DNA of 64,000 bases from Cryptomeria japonica (lineage: Eukaryota > Streptophyta > Pinopsida > Cupressales > Cupressaceae), in contig NC_081414.1 of assembly GCF_030272615.1 (NCBI RefSeq), positions 657,772,292-657,836,291 on the forward strand. Reading direction: 5' to 3'. Shown piece after piece: positions 22,078 to 34,454 of this stretch. Position numbers and translations under genes: made by a program. The notes below the pieces were generated by a model, which saw nothing but the letters and a program-made list of their open reading frames with translations, was not told the DNA's origin and did not search any database. Each line of letters starts with the position of its first letter. Position 1 is the stretch's first letter.

Positions 22078-23535
22078 TGTATGCGGGAAAAGTGGGCGAA
22101 TAAAACTTAATATGTGAAAATATTACTAATACTAGTCCACACACACACACAGGACTTCTTGATGCAAGCTATGGAATAACGTAGTGTTACTCAGCTTCCC
22201 AAGGAGGGTCCCATGGTTCTCTATCTCACAATGTCCCTCAAACCAATGTTTTTTCTCTCAGATCACTGAGCAAAATGGTTAGGGATGGCAAATGTAAGAA
22301 CGAGGGATGCTTTGATAGATTTTAGTATGAAATGGATGTTAAGCTATGTATGATAATAAACTACATGATAAGATGACAAGATTAGTATGAATACTATCCT
22401 AACATACTATATTTAATCTATGATTGAGCTAAATGATAAAGAAAATATTCTAAACATGCATATTAGTCTAATTCCTGATCTAAAAGAGGCTAAATGAGGA
22501 GCATATATGAAATGAGAAAGCTTGAAAGAATTTGAGCATAAGTGTAATGCTTCAAATTTGAAAGATGATTGTTGAGAATGGAGGAATGAGAGCTCTATTT
22601 ATAGCATAAACAGGGCAATGGATGGTCAAGATTGAAAGGTTTAATCAAGGGCCAGGTTTGAAAGTTGGGGATCCATGTGCACAATTGGCACCAATGAAAT
22701 GGTGACAAATGTCAACATAGGGTTGGGTTGAGAGAAGAGGTTGGAGGCATTAAAGGCCTGAGAAGACCTCATGGTTATCTAAAGGCTAAGGGTCAAGTCT
22801 AAGTTAGGCTTACCCACTGGATTAAGAGTTAATCCAAGGATAAACCTTTGTGCAAATGATTAAGAGATAATCATGGTCAAAGCATTAATGGCCTGATGAG
22901 ACCCTTGGGTTGGATAGAGGTTGAGTCAAAAGAAATGTTTTAACCATGTGGGAGGGTTTGAATTAACCATTAATGGTTATTGGAGACTTTGGGGATTAAG
23001 TGGTTGAAGGTTGGAAGCCTTTAATGGTTTTCAAAGACTTTGAGGATTTTGGTGGTTGAAGGTTGAAAACCTTTAATGGTTATCAAAGACTTTAAGGGTT
23101 TTGAGAAGTGACTTCCCTTTTGCTTAGGAATGTGACAAAGTTTAGAGGAGGGGTTAGGTTGATTAGAAGATTCTAGAAGGGATTAGAAAGGGGTTTGGGA
23201 TTTTGCAAGTGGATGGAGGGATAATAGGATTTTAATTGAAATAAAGAATTTCATTCAATTTGGTTGTAATTTGGAAAAATTAAATAAATTAGATTTATTC
23301 AATTTTAGGATAACTATTTAATTAAATTTGAATTTAATTAAAAGTGGATAGGGGGATTTAATTGAATAAAATGATTTATTCATTAAATGGTATAGTGAAT
23401 TTAATTTAAATAAATTGAATAATTTATTTAATTAAATAGAAGAATGTGGATAATTTAATTAAATTGGATTTAATCAAATAGAGAAATGAACATAAAATAT
23501 TCATTTAGGAATATGGTCATTTTTATACGTCTACA
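22078..23535 (-). repeat. 3' LTR of element III
   Basis: 1458 bp, TGTATGCGGG...ATACGTCTACA on the plus strand. TATA sequence CTATTTATAG at 22595-22604 (CTATAAATAG on the element strand). Its AT-rich left and middle parts hold no ORF. Confidence 0.95.
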
Positions 23536-23550
23536 TTTTGCCCCTCTTTG
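23536..23550 (-). promoter_or_regulatory. Polypurine tract of element III
   Basis: TTTTGCCCCTCTTTG on the plus strand; CAAAGAGGGGCAAAA on the element strand, abutting the 3' LTR. Confidence 0.85.
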
Positions 23551-23901
23551 AAGTGACGTGTGTGCACATGTTATTTCAAAGAAAATGATGCCTTATCATG
23601 ATTTATGGTTAAATACAATTTTTGTGTCACTCTTATGATTTGCCAGTCATGCCCCAGATTTGATTTGATGCGTGATGCCCCAGATTTGATATCTGATGGT
23701 GATGCCCCCTCGGGAGATGAATCAATTTTGTTGGAAAATTGTTGATTTAATTTGATGAAGTTCGTATGATGTGTATGATTTCGTGCATGTAAAAAGTGTG
23801 CAAATTGATTCATCTACCGATAAGTTACAACTGTTTTGCTATAGGGGAGACCACAACCATATTACAGGTCCATTGGGCTAACCCTAATTTCATTTTCCTC
23901 C

Positions 23902-23908
23902 TATAAAA
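23902..23908 (+). promoter_or_regulatory. TATA box of the antisense PMD gene
   Basis: TATAAAA within CTCCTATAAAAGGGG, 75 bases upstream of the ATG at 23983 and on the opposite strand to gag-pol. The stretch 23551-23901 shows no ORF of note. Confidence 0.7.
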
Positions 23909-24144
23909 GGGGAAAAGGGCTTGATTTAGGTTCATTTGTGCTTTGTTGACTTTGAAGAAAGAGAATTGGCTCTGGAGAGAAAATGCCTATTCCCTATCAT
24001 AGACACCGTTTCGAGCGCGTTCGGAGGTACCAGAGACCTGTAGCGCGTGGACCACTAGTAAGTCAATGTTTTTGACCCTCTTTTGATTTTTTATTTTGTC
24101 ATTTTTAGGCATTTTTGGAATTTCAAAGTTCGGGTGTTTCGGTT

Positions 24145-24578
24145 TAGCGCGTCTAGGGTCCACAGTAGCGCATACGAAGTGTGAAGTAGCGCATCGAGCT
24201 CAATTTTAGGGGTCGCGTCCGAAAAAGATAGGTTAGCGCATAAAATTATTAGGTTAGTGCGTGCATGGATAATAGCACATAGAAAGTGTCGGGCAGCGCG
24301 TCCAGTCAGCAGGTTAGCGCGTAGGGGTGACCTAGCGCATAGGAGTCACAGGGGTTCGCATAGGGAAGGGGGTTTAGTGCGTAGGACTAACCTAGCACAT
24401 AGGGCTAAACGGGTAGCGCCTAGGAGGGATAGATTAGCGTGTAGACAGAGTCTAGCGCATAGGGTGGGTTAGGTAGCGCAATGGGGGAAAAGAGTAGCGC
24501 GTAGACAGAGTCTAGTGCATAGGACAGATAGATTAGCGCGTAGGAAAAGCAGCCTAGCGCATGGGGATGTTTTAGCGC
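24145..24578 (+). repeat. Phased TAGCGC box array in the PMD intron
   Basis: TAGCGC boxes (with TAGTGC, TAGCAC and similar variants) start at 24145, 24166, 24187, 24234, 24255, 24273, 24294, 24315, 24333, 24354, 24375, 24393, 24414, 24435, 24453, 24474, 24495, 24513, 24534, 24555 and 24573. From 24255 the steps run 18, 21, 21 without a break, a 60-bp higher-order unit. The array lies inside the proposed intron and reads TAGCGC in the sense of PMD transcription. Confidence 0.92.
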
Positions 24579-24774
24579 ATCGAAATTTTTTTGCAATTTT
24601 GGTTGATTTGAAAATTTGTTTTGCTTGCCTGTCGTGTTTTGATGAATTTTTCCAATATGAGTGTGTGTATAACTTGTTTTGATTTGCGAGTTTTCAAGTT
24701 ATGTATAGATATCAATTTGTTGTTTTGATCAAAATATGATGTATTTGCATGTTCTGTTTCAAGTTCAATGTGTG

Positions 24775-24960
24775 TGAAGCCTGAGTTGTATTACAAGCCG
24801 ATATGGGTTGGAAACTTGAGTTGTTTTACAAGCTGATATGGGTGGGAAACTTGAGTTGTTTTACAAGTTTATGTGATTGTGGAGACTTGAGTTGTTTTAC
24901 AAGTTTTGATATGGTTTTTGAGAACTTGAGTTCTTTTACAAGTTGATATGAAATGATAGG
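24775..24960 (+). repeat. Short tandem repeat in the PMD intron
   Basis: Five diverged copies of a unit near 40-50 bp built on ACTTGAGTTGTTTTACAAG followed by a TTGATATGG-like segment. Non-coding. Confidence 0.8.
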
Positions 24961-26755
24961 ATTTTGAACTTTGATTGTAGATGAGCAAATTGTTTCATGT
25001 TGTTGATGTAAGTTTGTATTTTGATATCTTTGTGTTGATGTGGAAACTGATATTGGATATGTTTTGTTTGTTGACAGGAGCAATTGGGTGTGGTACAGTC
25101 GAGGGAGAGATTCCCGAGACCGTGGATGTTGATACTACGGTTGTCACAGGAAGATTTGGATATTATTGAGAGATGTGGATTGACCTCTCTTCTGGATATG
25201 CCTCAGTTCACTATGAACCGGGGGCTTTTGACAACTTTGGCAGAGAGGTGGCATAGCGACATGAACACCTTTCATTTTGCCACTGGAGAGATGACAGTGA
25301 CACCAGAGGATTGCTACCGGATTTTGTGGATTCCTGTAGTAGGGGCACTACTTCCCTATGAGCAGTCAGAGGAGGGTGGCATAGAGGCACTGTGCCGCAT
25401 TTTTCAGGATGACACAGTTTGTGGCTATGAGATCCCCTGGTAGGAGTTTTTGGATTTGGGTTATGCACCGCTGCCATCTGTACTGGCAGGATTCATTGGG
25501 GGATTCCTTTGTCCTGATCGTAGGTCAAAGGGATTCTTGGTGGGATGGGGGTTAGTGTTGGAGGAGATGGTCACACAAGGCCGGAGATTTGCATGGGGGT
25601 TAGCAATGCTGGCTCATTTATACCGGAGTTTACATGAGGTAGTATACCTCGGGTATGGCAGTTTGTCAGCTGGCATGACCCTATTACAGGTATGGTGCTG
25701 GGAGCACATTCCAGCAACAAGGCCACTAGCAGATAGAGACAGGCCCGTAGGTGTAGCATATGACTACGGATATAGAGGCCTAGTTGTCCAGCGTAAGCTA
25801 AGCAAACTGGAGCATTGGAGGAGGGTTTTTGATGATATAGATACGGTCACCTAGAGACCATATATAGGCTGTGAGGTATGGGTGGAGGATGGGCTGGAGA
25901 TGCCCTTTGTATTTATGATGAGGTATCTGATTGGGAGGACCCCATTCATTATTGAGCGGTTTGTGGTGACCCAAGTTTTGAGGCAGTTCGGCACCAGTAG
26001 GGTGTTCCACAGGGAGCGTGCCTTTATGCACAGTGGCAGCAGGATGTGGCCGATTGGGGGCCGACTATTGATAGTGTCGTGGCAGTGGAGGAGTTTGTGG
26101 GGTTGGCCGGGTAGATCTGGGACTATGGCCCAGAGATTCAGGACGCAGGGATGACAGATGAGTTCGCCCGTTTGTTTGCTATGCGGGCGGTGGCTAGGAT
26201 CTCAGATCCGGAGGAGATGAGGCCAGCTTTTGACTCAGATGAGGAGGAGGGAGATGGGGGAGATGATGGAGATGATGGGGATGATGGAGGAGGAGGAGGA
26301 GCCAGAGGGAGGCGGGGAGAGAGAGGGAGGAGAGGAGTGGATAGAGCAGTCAAACAGGGGAGGATAGATAGGGGGAGAGGTGGATTGGCTATCGGAGCCA
26401 GTGGAGAGGGGAGAGTGGGAGAGGTGTTAGCTGCAGTGGGTGGTGAGGAGGAGCTGAGGAGATGTTGGTGAGTGTGCAGAGAGCAGCAGTGGGTGGTCCG
26501 ATGAGAGACACCCTTAGAGAGATGACGCGGAGAGTGCAAGAGGTAGAGTATTATAGGCGGCATTATGAGGCTGCAGTACCCAGGGAGCGGTGAGTGGAGA
26601 GTTTTGCGCAGTCGAGATCGAGTCGATCTCGAGCCACTGGGTCATGATCTGAGAGCCGAGGTGTGACGGGGCCACTGAGACAAGACCCTCCTGGAGATCC
26701 AGGGGCGGGTGTATCTGGAGCGAGACCATCTCCATCAGGAGATAGTCATACTTGA

Positions 26756-28121
26756 GAGATAGGGTCTCTGTTGTATTTTTGAGCAGTTGTTATTCGTTGG
26801 ACTGGACATAGTGTTTGGACACATTTTGTATATTTTGATCAGTTTTGAGATAAATATATATATACGGCACTGTGTTGATATGGATGCATTTATTTTATGT
26901 GATGAGGTAATGCTTAAATATATGATGTAATGTATGATGCAGGATGTATGCTTTTTATATGCTGTGAGATGTATCTTGAAAATGAGATGTATGTTTTGAT
27001 ATGCAACTAAATGTAATCTTGATATGTAAATGATGCTAAAATGATATGCAAACATGCTTAAATGATATGCGACTACTGGTAAAATGATCTACAACTAAAT
27101 TGTAAAATGATATGCAACTATTTGTAAAATGATATGCAACTTATGTTTTTGGTAGCATCCTCATTCTATATTTGCCATTCGATATAGCCATTTTGCTTTC
27201 TTTGTAAATATCATCATTGAGCATTTATTGATTTTTGGATATGTTGAAAATTTATACAAGCATAATGGTATAATTGAACCATAATGACCTGAGAAAAATT
27301 TACATGATGTTTGATTTTGCAAGATAGCACAAGCGTCAAGGTATAATTGAACCAGGACGACCTGAGTGCGCATTGCGTAAATAGACAAGATTTGATCATT
27401 TGTATGCGTGAAGTGGAATCAAGCCTTCAGTGATATTGGACGTATCACGTCTCGAGGCATGTATTCACACAGTACAAGTGATTGCCTCCCAGATAGAAGA
27501 CTAAGAAAATATTGGAAGTTCCCCACGATCTCTAGCTGTGAAGCATTTAGTGAGATAAGGAAGAGAATCCAATAATGCACAAAGTTCAAAATACAAAACT
27601 AGTTAAGATTTTATGCTATAGTGCAACATTCAGTACTTCAGAAAATCATCCATCCTTGATATTTGTGTGAATTGTTTTTGTTTTGGTTTTTGTGATGAAG
27701 CGTAGTGTTGTTTGTTGGATGTCATGCTGTTGAGTTTTGCATCTAGTCTTGATGTCTTGAATGTTTGCAAGATTGATACGATTTACATGCCCTTAGCGGA
27801 GTGTGCCTCTTGATGTGATTATATACAGTGATTCCAAGCCATGGTGTTTTAGTGGTAGGAGGATATTTGTAGACAAATCAGGATAGTGACTACGCTAAGT
27901 ATGTCCTGAATGGATATTTGCTAAGTGTTGAGCGATGGCCGATAGTGTTTTGTATGGACAACATGGTATGGAAATAGATAGAGGAGCCATTCTTTCACAA
28001 GGGTGCCTGTTTTACCAGGTTTTCACCCTTTGTTTTTATTGTACTTTGCTTTTTTTTTCTTTTTCTGGATTTTTTTAATTTTTTTTGTTTGTTTAGGGCT
28101 TTTTCCGTGCACTAGGCTACT
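26756..28121. repeat. Convergent spacer between PMD gene and pol, with small tandem repeats
   Basis: No gene. About 26990-27150 holds several copies of AAAATGATATGCAAC. About 27257-27365 holds two copies, 72 bases apart, of a unit around GGTATAATTGAACCA with GACCTGAG. The 28020-28090 stretch is T-rich. Transcripts of gag-pol and of the PMD gene would meet here, so poly(A) signals are expected, but I cannot place them. Confidence 0.6.
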
Positions 28122-29399
28122 TTAAGTATAGTACCTTTTCAGATGGATGCTGTTAGTTGGTTCATCGAGCACATCTCCTTCCGAATTTGTTAGCTGATAA
28201 GCACCTGATCCATAAACGGATATGATAACATAGGGACCCAACCAGTTAGGTTCAAATTTCCCTTTCTTTTCTCAATCTTGCTGATTTCTTGGATTTTCTT
28301 TGAGGACTAGGTCACCGACCTTGAAGTTGCGGGGAATGACCTTGTGATTGTAGCTCCTGCACATGCGTTGCTGATATGCTTTGAGATGAGTATAAGCATG
28401 TTGGCATCTTTCATCTAATAGCTCAAGTTCTTGTAGATGATTAACTCGATACTCTTCATCTGGGATTAAGCCTTTCAAAGAGACTCTGAGAGATGGGATC
28501 TCTACCTCCAGGGGTAAAATAGCCTCGGATCCATATACCAATGAGTATGGTGTTGCTCCTGTAGGTGTGCGGATGCTGGTCCTGTATGCGCAAAGTGCTG
28601 GATTGAGTTGTACATGCCAATCTTGGCCTGCATCATTCACTATTTTCTTGAGGATTTTCAGTATTGTCTTGTTAGATGCTTCTGCTTGACCATTTCCCTA
28701 TGGGTAATATGGTGTAGAGAACCTATGTTGGATTTTGAATTTTTCACATAGTTCTTGGACATCTTGATTTTTGAAGGGCCGTCCATTATCTGTGATGATT
28801 GAACTTGGAATACCATATCTGCAGATCAGATAATTTAGGATAAAAGAGGCAATTTGTTTCCTGGTCACCGTGGTCATGGGAACTGCTTCTATCCATTTGG
28901 TAAAGTATTCTGTTGTTGTTTTAATGAACTTGTGTCCATTTGAAGATGAAGGATGAATTTTGCCAACTAGGTCCAGTCCCCACTGGCAAAAGGGCCATGA
29001 TGTTGTAAAGGGCTGCAGTTCCTGTGTTGGTGCATGTATTAGATTACCATGAATTTGGCATTTAGGACATTTCTTGGCAAAATGATATGAGTCTTTCTCC
29101 ATTGTAGGCCAGTATTATCCCATCCTTAGAAGCTTTTTAGCAAGAGTAGTGCCACTTGAATGTGTGCCACAAATACTTTCATGAAGCTCGTGTAAAGCCA
29201 AATCAGAATCATTACGATCAAGACAACGAAGAAGAGTACCATCGAGACTTCGACGATATAAAGTATCAGCGGTAAGGGTATAACGGGTAACTTGTTGGAT
29301 AAAGTTACGTTTTTGGTTACAGGATTGGTCAATGGGTAAGATATTATGCTTGAGGTAGTCGTATATTGGTCCATATAACAGAGAATCTGAACCAGTCAA
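28122..29399 (-). pseudogene. Element III integrase, broken by stops
   Basis: Zinc region at 29115-29399 (HESICGTHSSGTTLAKKLL), core at 28698-29102 (CPKCQIHG; FTKWIEAVP; YGIPSSIITDNGRPFKNQD; ending STPYYP), and C-terminal part at 28122-28640 (LNPALCAYRTSIRTPTGATP; ending in an SH3-like segment with FEPNWLGPYV and a final TAA at 28122-28124). Stops break it at 29115-29117, 28698-28700 and 28272-28274, all in one frame. The core stop lies where the family motif is PQGNGQ, so CAG to TAG. Integrase inserts the cDNA; this copy could not be made whole. Confidence 0.88.
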
Positions 29400-29474
29400 G
29401 GCATAGATAACATGGGATTCAGAGTGGTCATAGGCGGGGGAGAACAGTTGCTCTACTAGGAACTCATAATGACT

Positions 29475-29957
29475 CTATTGCTCAGGAATTTGTAGTAGCA
29501 AAGCGATTGTAGCCATTGCATCGGCTGCTTTGTTGTTCAACCTTGGTATTTGCTCGAAGGTGATGTGCACAAAATACTGTTTGAAGTCATCCACCATTCG
29601 TTTGTAGGGTAGTAGCTTGTCGTCCTTTGTCTGATAGTTGTTATTGATTTGATTAATGACCAGTTGTGAGTCTCCATAGACTTTTAACTCTATGATTTTC
29701 CATTCTACAGCCATTTTGATGCCTATGACCAGTGCCTCATATTCAGCTACATTATTTGTGCATGGAAACATAAGCCTGTATGATCTTGGTATAGTGTGTC
29801 CTTCAGGAGTGATGAATAGAATGCCGGCCCCTGAACCATGTTGAGTATAGGATCCGTCAAAGTATAGGGTCCATTGTTTAGTAGAAAGAGCAAGAACGTC
29901 CCTGTCTAGAAATTCAATCTCCATGGTGTGGTTGCCTGGGAGTGGTGCTTCAGCCAA
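29475..29957 (-). pseudogene. Element III second (archaeal-type) RNase H
   Basis: 160 codons: WTLYFDGSYTQHGSGAGILF, then NNVAEYEALVIGIKMAVEW, then VYGDSQLVINQ, then NKAADAMA. All four acidic catalytic positions are present. It matches the same domain in element I (about residues 590-705 of the 324-2891 segment) and is the Tat/Ogre hallmark. Stops bound it on both sides; 29400-29474 continues the frame as linker. Confidence 0.9.
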
Positions 29958-29987
29958 CTGATCTGCAATTGCTTGTCCTTTGATGGC

Positions 29988-31178
29988 TCATCTTTCTGTG
30001 TATTGGATGTCGAATTCACTGAGAATCATGACCCATTTAGCCAATCGGCCTGTAAGAGCTGCCTTGCTGAGTAGATATTTGAGAGGATCAATTTTCGCAA
30101 CTAGCTTGATGGTGTGTGCTAGCATGTAATGTCGGAACTTCTGAGATGCAAAGACCATTGTTAGGCAAGCCTTTTCAATAAATGTATAGTTGAGCTCATA
30201 TCCATTCAATGTTCTACTGATGTAGTATATGGCGCGTTCCTTTCCTTGTTGATCTTCTTGTGCCAATAATGCCCCTAGTGAAATATCTGTTGTTGAGATA
30301 TATAGAATAAGTGGCTTTCCAGCGACTGGTGGTACTAGAACTGGTGGATTCATCAGGTACTGTTTGATTTGATAAAAAGATTCTGTACACTTAGCCTCCC
30401 ATTTGAATGTTACATTTTTGTGTAGCAAATGGTTAAATGGTAGACTTTTATCTGCTAGCTGAGCGATGAATCACCGGATTGATTGAAGTCATCCTTGTAG
30501 AGATCTGAGTTGACTGATATTTTGTGGTGGTGGCATTTCCATAATGGCTTGTACCTTTGCTGGATCAACTTCAATACCCTTAGCTGAGACTATGTAGCCT
30601 AGTAACTTGCCTGATGTAACCCCGAAGACACACTTCTTAGGGTTAAGCCTGACTTGGAATTGCTCCAATCGATTAAAATTTTTTGTTAGGATGCCAAGAT
30701 GTTCTGCTCTGGTGAAGGATTTAGCTAGTAAGTCATCCACATAGTCTTCCATAAATGTGTGCATCATGTCATGGAATATTGTGGTCATTGCTCTTTGATA
30801 AGTGGCCCCTGCATTCTTTAAGCCGAAAGGCATAACATTCCAATAGTACGTCCCCCAAGGACAGGTGAATGCTGTTTTATCTTGATCTTCAGGAGCTATC
30901 TTGATTTGGTTATAGCCTGAGAAACCATCCATTAGTGAGAGCATTGCATGGCCTGCTGTGAGATCTACAATTATGTCGATACTTGGCAGAGGAAAGTCAT
31001 CTTTTGGACAAGCTTTGTTGACGTCTCTGAAGTCGGTGCATATTCTGATACTACCATCCAGTTTTGATACTAGAACGATATTGGATATCCACTCTGCATA
31101 GTCAATGGGTCGGATGAATCCGACATCTAATAATTTCTTTAGTTCAGTTTTGACCATGAGTGCCACTTGTGGATTCAT
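29988..31178 (-). pseudogene. Element III reverse transcriptase and gypsy RNase H
   Basis: RT at 30489-31178: RICTDFRDVNKACPKDDFP, then MLSLMDGFSGYNQI, then catalytic YVDDLLAKS. RNase H at 29988-30428: LYISTTDISLGALLAQ and SQKFRHYMLAHTIKLVAKID. A TGA at 30489-30491 and another shortly after, before 30428, separate the two; element I has Arg codons at these positions (SLQGRLQSIRRF), consistent with CGA to TGA. No frameshift. Confidence 0.9.
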
Positions 31179-31181
31179 CTT

Positions 31182-33113
31182 TCATAGCTTTTGCTTGACT
31201 GGCTTAACTCCTGTAGAGATGGACAGATGATGCATAATTAAGTGTGGATCTACTCCGGGCATATCAGCATATGACCAAGCAAAGTTGATTTGTTGTTTTT
31301 TAAAGAAGATGATGAATGCCGATCTTTCTTCCTCTGTCAGAGATTCTACAAGGTGTATATTTCTGGCTACTTCTGTGGTACCAATGTTGATTGATTGAGT
31401 GGGCTCAATCAATATGGGTGATCGCTCATGAAAGTGCTCAGGAAGAGTGTCAAGTCTCCCATCATTAGGTGCCTTAAAAAGGTTTTCACCCTCTGATGCG
31501 TCCTTTATTTTTACTTTTTTATGATCTAGAGCTGCCATTGACTGGTTTTCAGCATTAGATTCTTTATTTGGTTCATTTTTGCGACTGAGAGACTTGGCAC
31601 TCCCTGATTGATAGATATCATTATTTTGTTCACTGGTAGAGCCTATTTCCAGATTTACGGTACATAGGTAATGGACAATAGATGCATCATCTGGGAAAAT
31701 TGGTATATCATTTGTTTCAGGTTCATCCCAGTCGATGAGGTCAGGAAAGACAAGTGGTAAGGAATCGTTGGGTGGATCAAGTTCGGCTACCGTAAGTGTT
31801 AGGATAGAGTTTTCATCATGATGGGTCTTGGGTTTAAAGAAATTTAAGATTTCGTCAAGGTCCTCGATGGTATCATCTTCCACATAGACTTGTTCATAAT
31901 GTTTTTGTTCACTTTCCTGGGCATCATAGATATTTTGCGGTCCAAATTCAAGAGGTCTATCTTCTGCGTTATGTTCTTCCTGAGAAAGGGATATAGAATC
32001 AGTATCATCCAGGATATCAGTAGTAGCATTGGAGCAGGTACCCCATTCATATTCATTGGAATCTGTCTCATAGGCATCATCCCAGATTCTATCTATGTTG
32101 TAAACAGGTGTGTTGTATGGTGAAAACAAATCTTTGATAATGGATACCATTTTGATGGTTTTTGTAGATTCTGTATCAGATCCGTCTTCTACTTGCTGGA
32201 TTTGTTCATAGACTGTACTTTCTCGGGGAGAAATAACGGTATCTGGAGATGACCTGATTTGTTCCTGAGATATTGGTGTTTGAATATGAGCTACTGCTGC
32301 AGATAGGGCCTTCTTGTGACTTAGAAGCTTTTCCTGATGTAACTTCTGATCTTGACATTCCCGTGCCTTGCGGATTGTTTCTGCTGATTCAAAAAGTGCT
32401 TCCTGTCAGGATTCTTCTTTGTACTTCTTCTTTTCCTTCCGTTGAGGTTTTGTAGTTGTGTGTGGCAGCCGTTTTAATAGGAATGTGAGTTTAGAACCCA
32501 ATCCTGCTTTGTTCCTACTAGGTTGTGAAGGAAGATCTATAGGTTCAGTGACTCCTTCTTTGCATTTTCCAATAGGTCTGTTACCTCCATATCCCATTTG
32601 TTTCATGATTAAGTAGCCTTTTCCATACAGGTGTGTTGGTAGAACAATGTCCAGAGTGGCTGCTCTATGATTTTCTTCCTCATCTTTGTATAACCAGCTA
32701 AGAACGTCCTTGTCCTCTGATTCATGTGCTAGAGTACCCAATTGGATGAAGGTACCATCAAATTTAGTGATGGGTTGAGTAGCTAGTTGTGTTGATGTAG
32801 TAGGCAAACCATGCGATCTAGGTGAGGTTGGCAATTTCGCCAAACATAAAGGCTCCAAAGAGTATTCTCCCATGCCTTGGTCTTTGATTTGTATTTTCTG
32901 CTTGAAGTCTCCCCATAAGGAGTTGGATTTTGCTGTGTGTGGATTTGATGTTGAAGATTGCTTCTTTTCTCTATTATGAGGAACCAAACTATCTTGGGCT
33001 GCCCCCATTGCATTACAATGTTGAAATGGATTGTGATCAGCTGATATGGAGATTTCTTGTCCATCATAAGGAAACTTGACACACTGGTGATATGTAGAAG
33101 GTACTGCTTGCAT
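31182..33113 (-). pseudogene. Element III protease tail, G-patch and acidic linker
   Basis: 32406-33113 holds the protease C-terminal segment ([20 protein letters not shown]) and a G-patch (YGKGYLIMKQMGYGGNRPIG, then KEGVTEPI and GLGSKLTF). 31182-32150 is an acidic linker leading to the SYADMPG segment before RT. Stops lie at 32406-32408, between there and 32150, and at 31182-31184 (Arg codon AGG in element I at that place). Layout and length match element I. Confidence 0.85.
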
Positions 33114-33128
33114 TTCATGTATCTAGGG

Positions 33129-34449
33129 TCATCCTAATAAGATGTTGTAGGTGAGATCAATATCTAAGACCTGACATATAGTATCCTTTTGTACTGGGCC
33201 TACTTGTATAGGTAATATAACTATGCCTTTAGAGGACCGCTCTTCATCATCATATGCTTTTATGGTAATCTTTTTGCAAGGATCAATAGATTCTTCTGAG
33301 AAGCCTAATGGATAGATAAGCTTTAAAGTACATATATTAAGGCCAGCTCCTCCATCGATTAGGACTCTCTTGACTCGGTGTTTGCAAACAATGACTTCAA
33401 TATGGAGAGGAGTATTATGCATATGACTCAATGAGGTATTGTCATGCTTTGAGAAGGTGAGGTTATGAGGTCCTGTCATATGGGCAACCATGGCTTGAAA
33501 TCTGTCTGTATCTAGATTTTGAGGTACATTTGTTTCCAATAGTGCTTGCTCCAATATGTCTTTGTGCTTGGGTGATAGTTTCAATAATTCTAGGATAGAT
33601 ATCTGAGCTGGAGTCTTGCGTAGTTGGCTAACCAAGTCATATTGGATTTTTGGTGTGGCAGTTGTAGGTGCAGTATGTCCTTTTAAGACATATTTCTGAG
33701 TGTGGGTTGTTGCATTGACAGATTCATGATCACGCTGATCTTGGATGGTGATGACATTTATTTGATGATCTTCAACTGATATATGGTTGATAGTGTTATT
33801 GTAGATGTGATTAATACAAGCTCCGCGTGTATCATCTGAAGTGGATGCTCCATCCTTGTTGTAATTTGGGAGAGGATTTTTAAAGGCTCCGTGATCACCA
33901 TTTGTTTTGAGACCATCAACCGTTAAGTCACCTCGATCAATCATGTCCTGGACTATGTGTTTCAATCTCATGCATTCGTTTGTTCTATGACCCTTGTTGC
34001 GATGGAAATCACAATAGTGTGAATCATTCCACCAAGGTGGTTTGATTGGGGGTTCATAATTGTTGATTGGAGGCAAAGAAAGAATTTTGTTTGCCAAAAT
34101 TTCTCTGAATGCTGATTCTAATGATTATCCCAGTGGTGTAAAAATACGCTTTTGGAAATTGTTTGTGTTGCGTGAATTGTTGTTAGCTCCTGGATTCATG
34201 TTCTTGCTTTGAGTATCATTGGTGTTATTTGTGTTGAGCTGTCCTTGATCAGTGTTTGGTTCATATGTGTTAGCATTTGGTGCAGCATTTTTAAGATTTT
34301 TCATGTTCTGAGGATTTCCAGATAAAGCAAGCACTGGTTGTTTAGATTTGGGATCATGTGATTCGTTGTTTCCTTCGTTCTTGTTTCGAGTCCAAAATCG
34401 AGATTTGTAAAAGTTGGTGTTGTTTTGGTTATTGTAGTTTCATGAGTTT
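33129..34449 (-). pseudogene. Element III gag C-terminal part and protease active site
   Basis: The CHHC zinc finger CDFHRNKGHRTNEC lies near 34020 and the protease motif LIDGGAG near 33350. The segment ends DLTYNILLG at a TGA (33129-33131), followed two codons later by a TAG. Element I reads [10 protein letters not shown] intact here, so the two changes are Arg to TGA and Trp to TAG. A TAA at 34125-34127 breaks it further up. The stretch 34128-34449 is Asn-rich gag linker reaching the element IV insertion point. Confidence 0.87.
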
Positions 34450-34454
34450 GTTCC

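Larger units (their letters stand above)
23983..26755 (+). pseudogene. Antisense plant mobile domain (PMD-C/MAIN-like) gene, two exons, decayed
   Basis: Proposed exon 1 is 23983-24057 (25 codons, opening MPIPYHRHRFERVRRY) and ends at GTAAGT (24058-24063). Exon 2 starts at 25078 after TTGACAG. Both are phase 0, so the frame carries across. Exon 2 has PMD hallmarks: RWHSDMNTFHFATGEMTVT, then YRILWIPVVG; AWGLAMLAHLYRSLHEVVYLG; LLQVWCWEHIPATRPL; KLSKLEHWRRVFDDID. After a likely one-base shift near 26015-26040 the frame goes on to a very acidic stretch (about 26225-26300) and an Arg/Gly-rich tail. Stops at 25441-25443 and 25852-25854 and the shift make it a pseudogene. PMD proteins of plants (MAIN, MAIL1) act in TE silencing and gene expression, and PMD domains are also known inside transposons. 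The role here, such as interfering with silencing, is inference. Confidence 0.85.

Noticed and set aside
24257-24472. Open frame through the intron array with repeated LAHR
   Set aside because: Stays open because the 60-bp unit is a multiple of three; it has no start context or conservation and lies in the proposed intron.
26138-26563. Pro/Ser/Leu-rich minus-strand ORF
   Set aside because: Shadow of the acidic and Arg/Gly-rich tail of the PMD gene.
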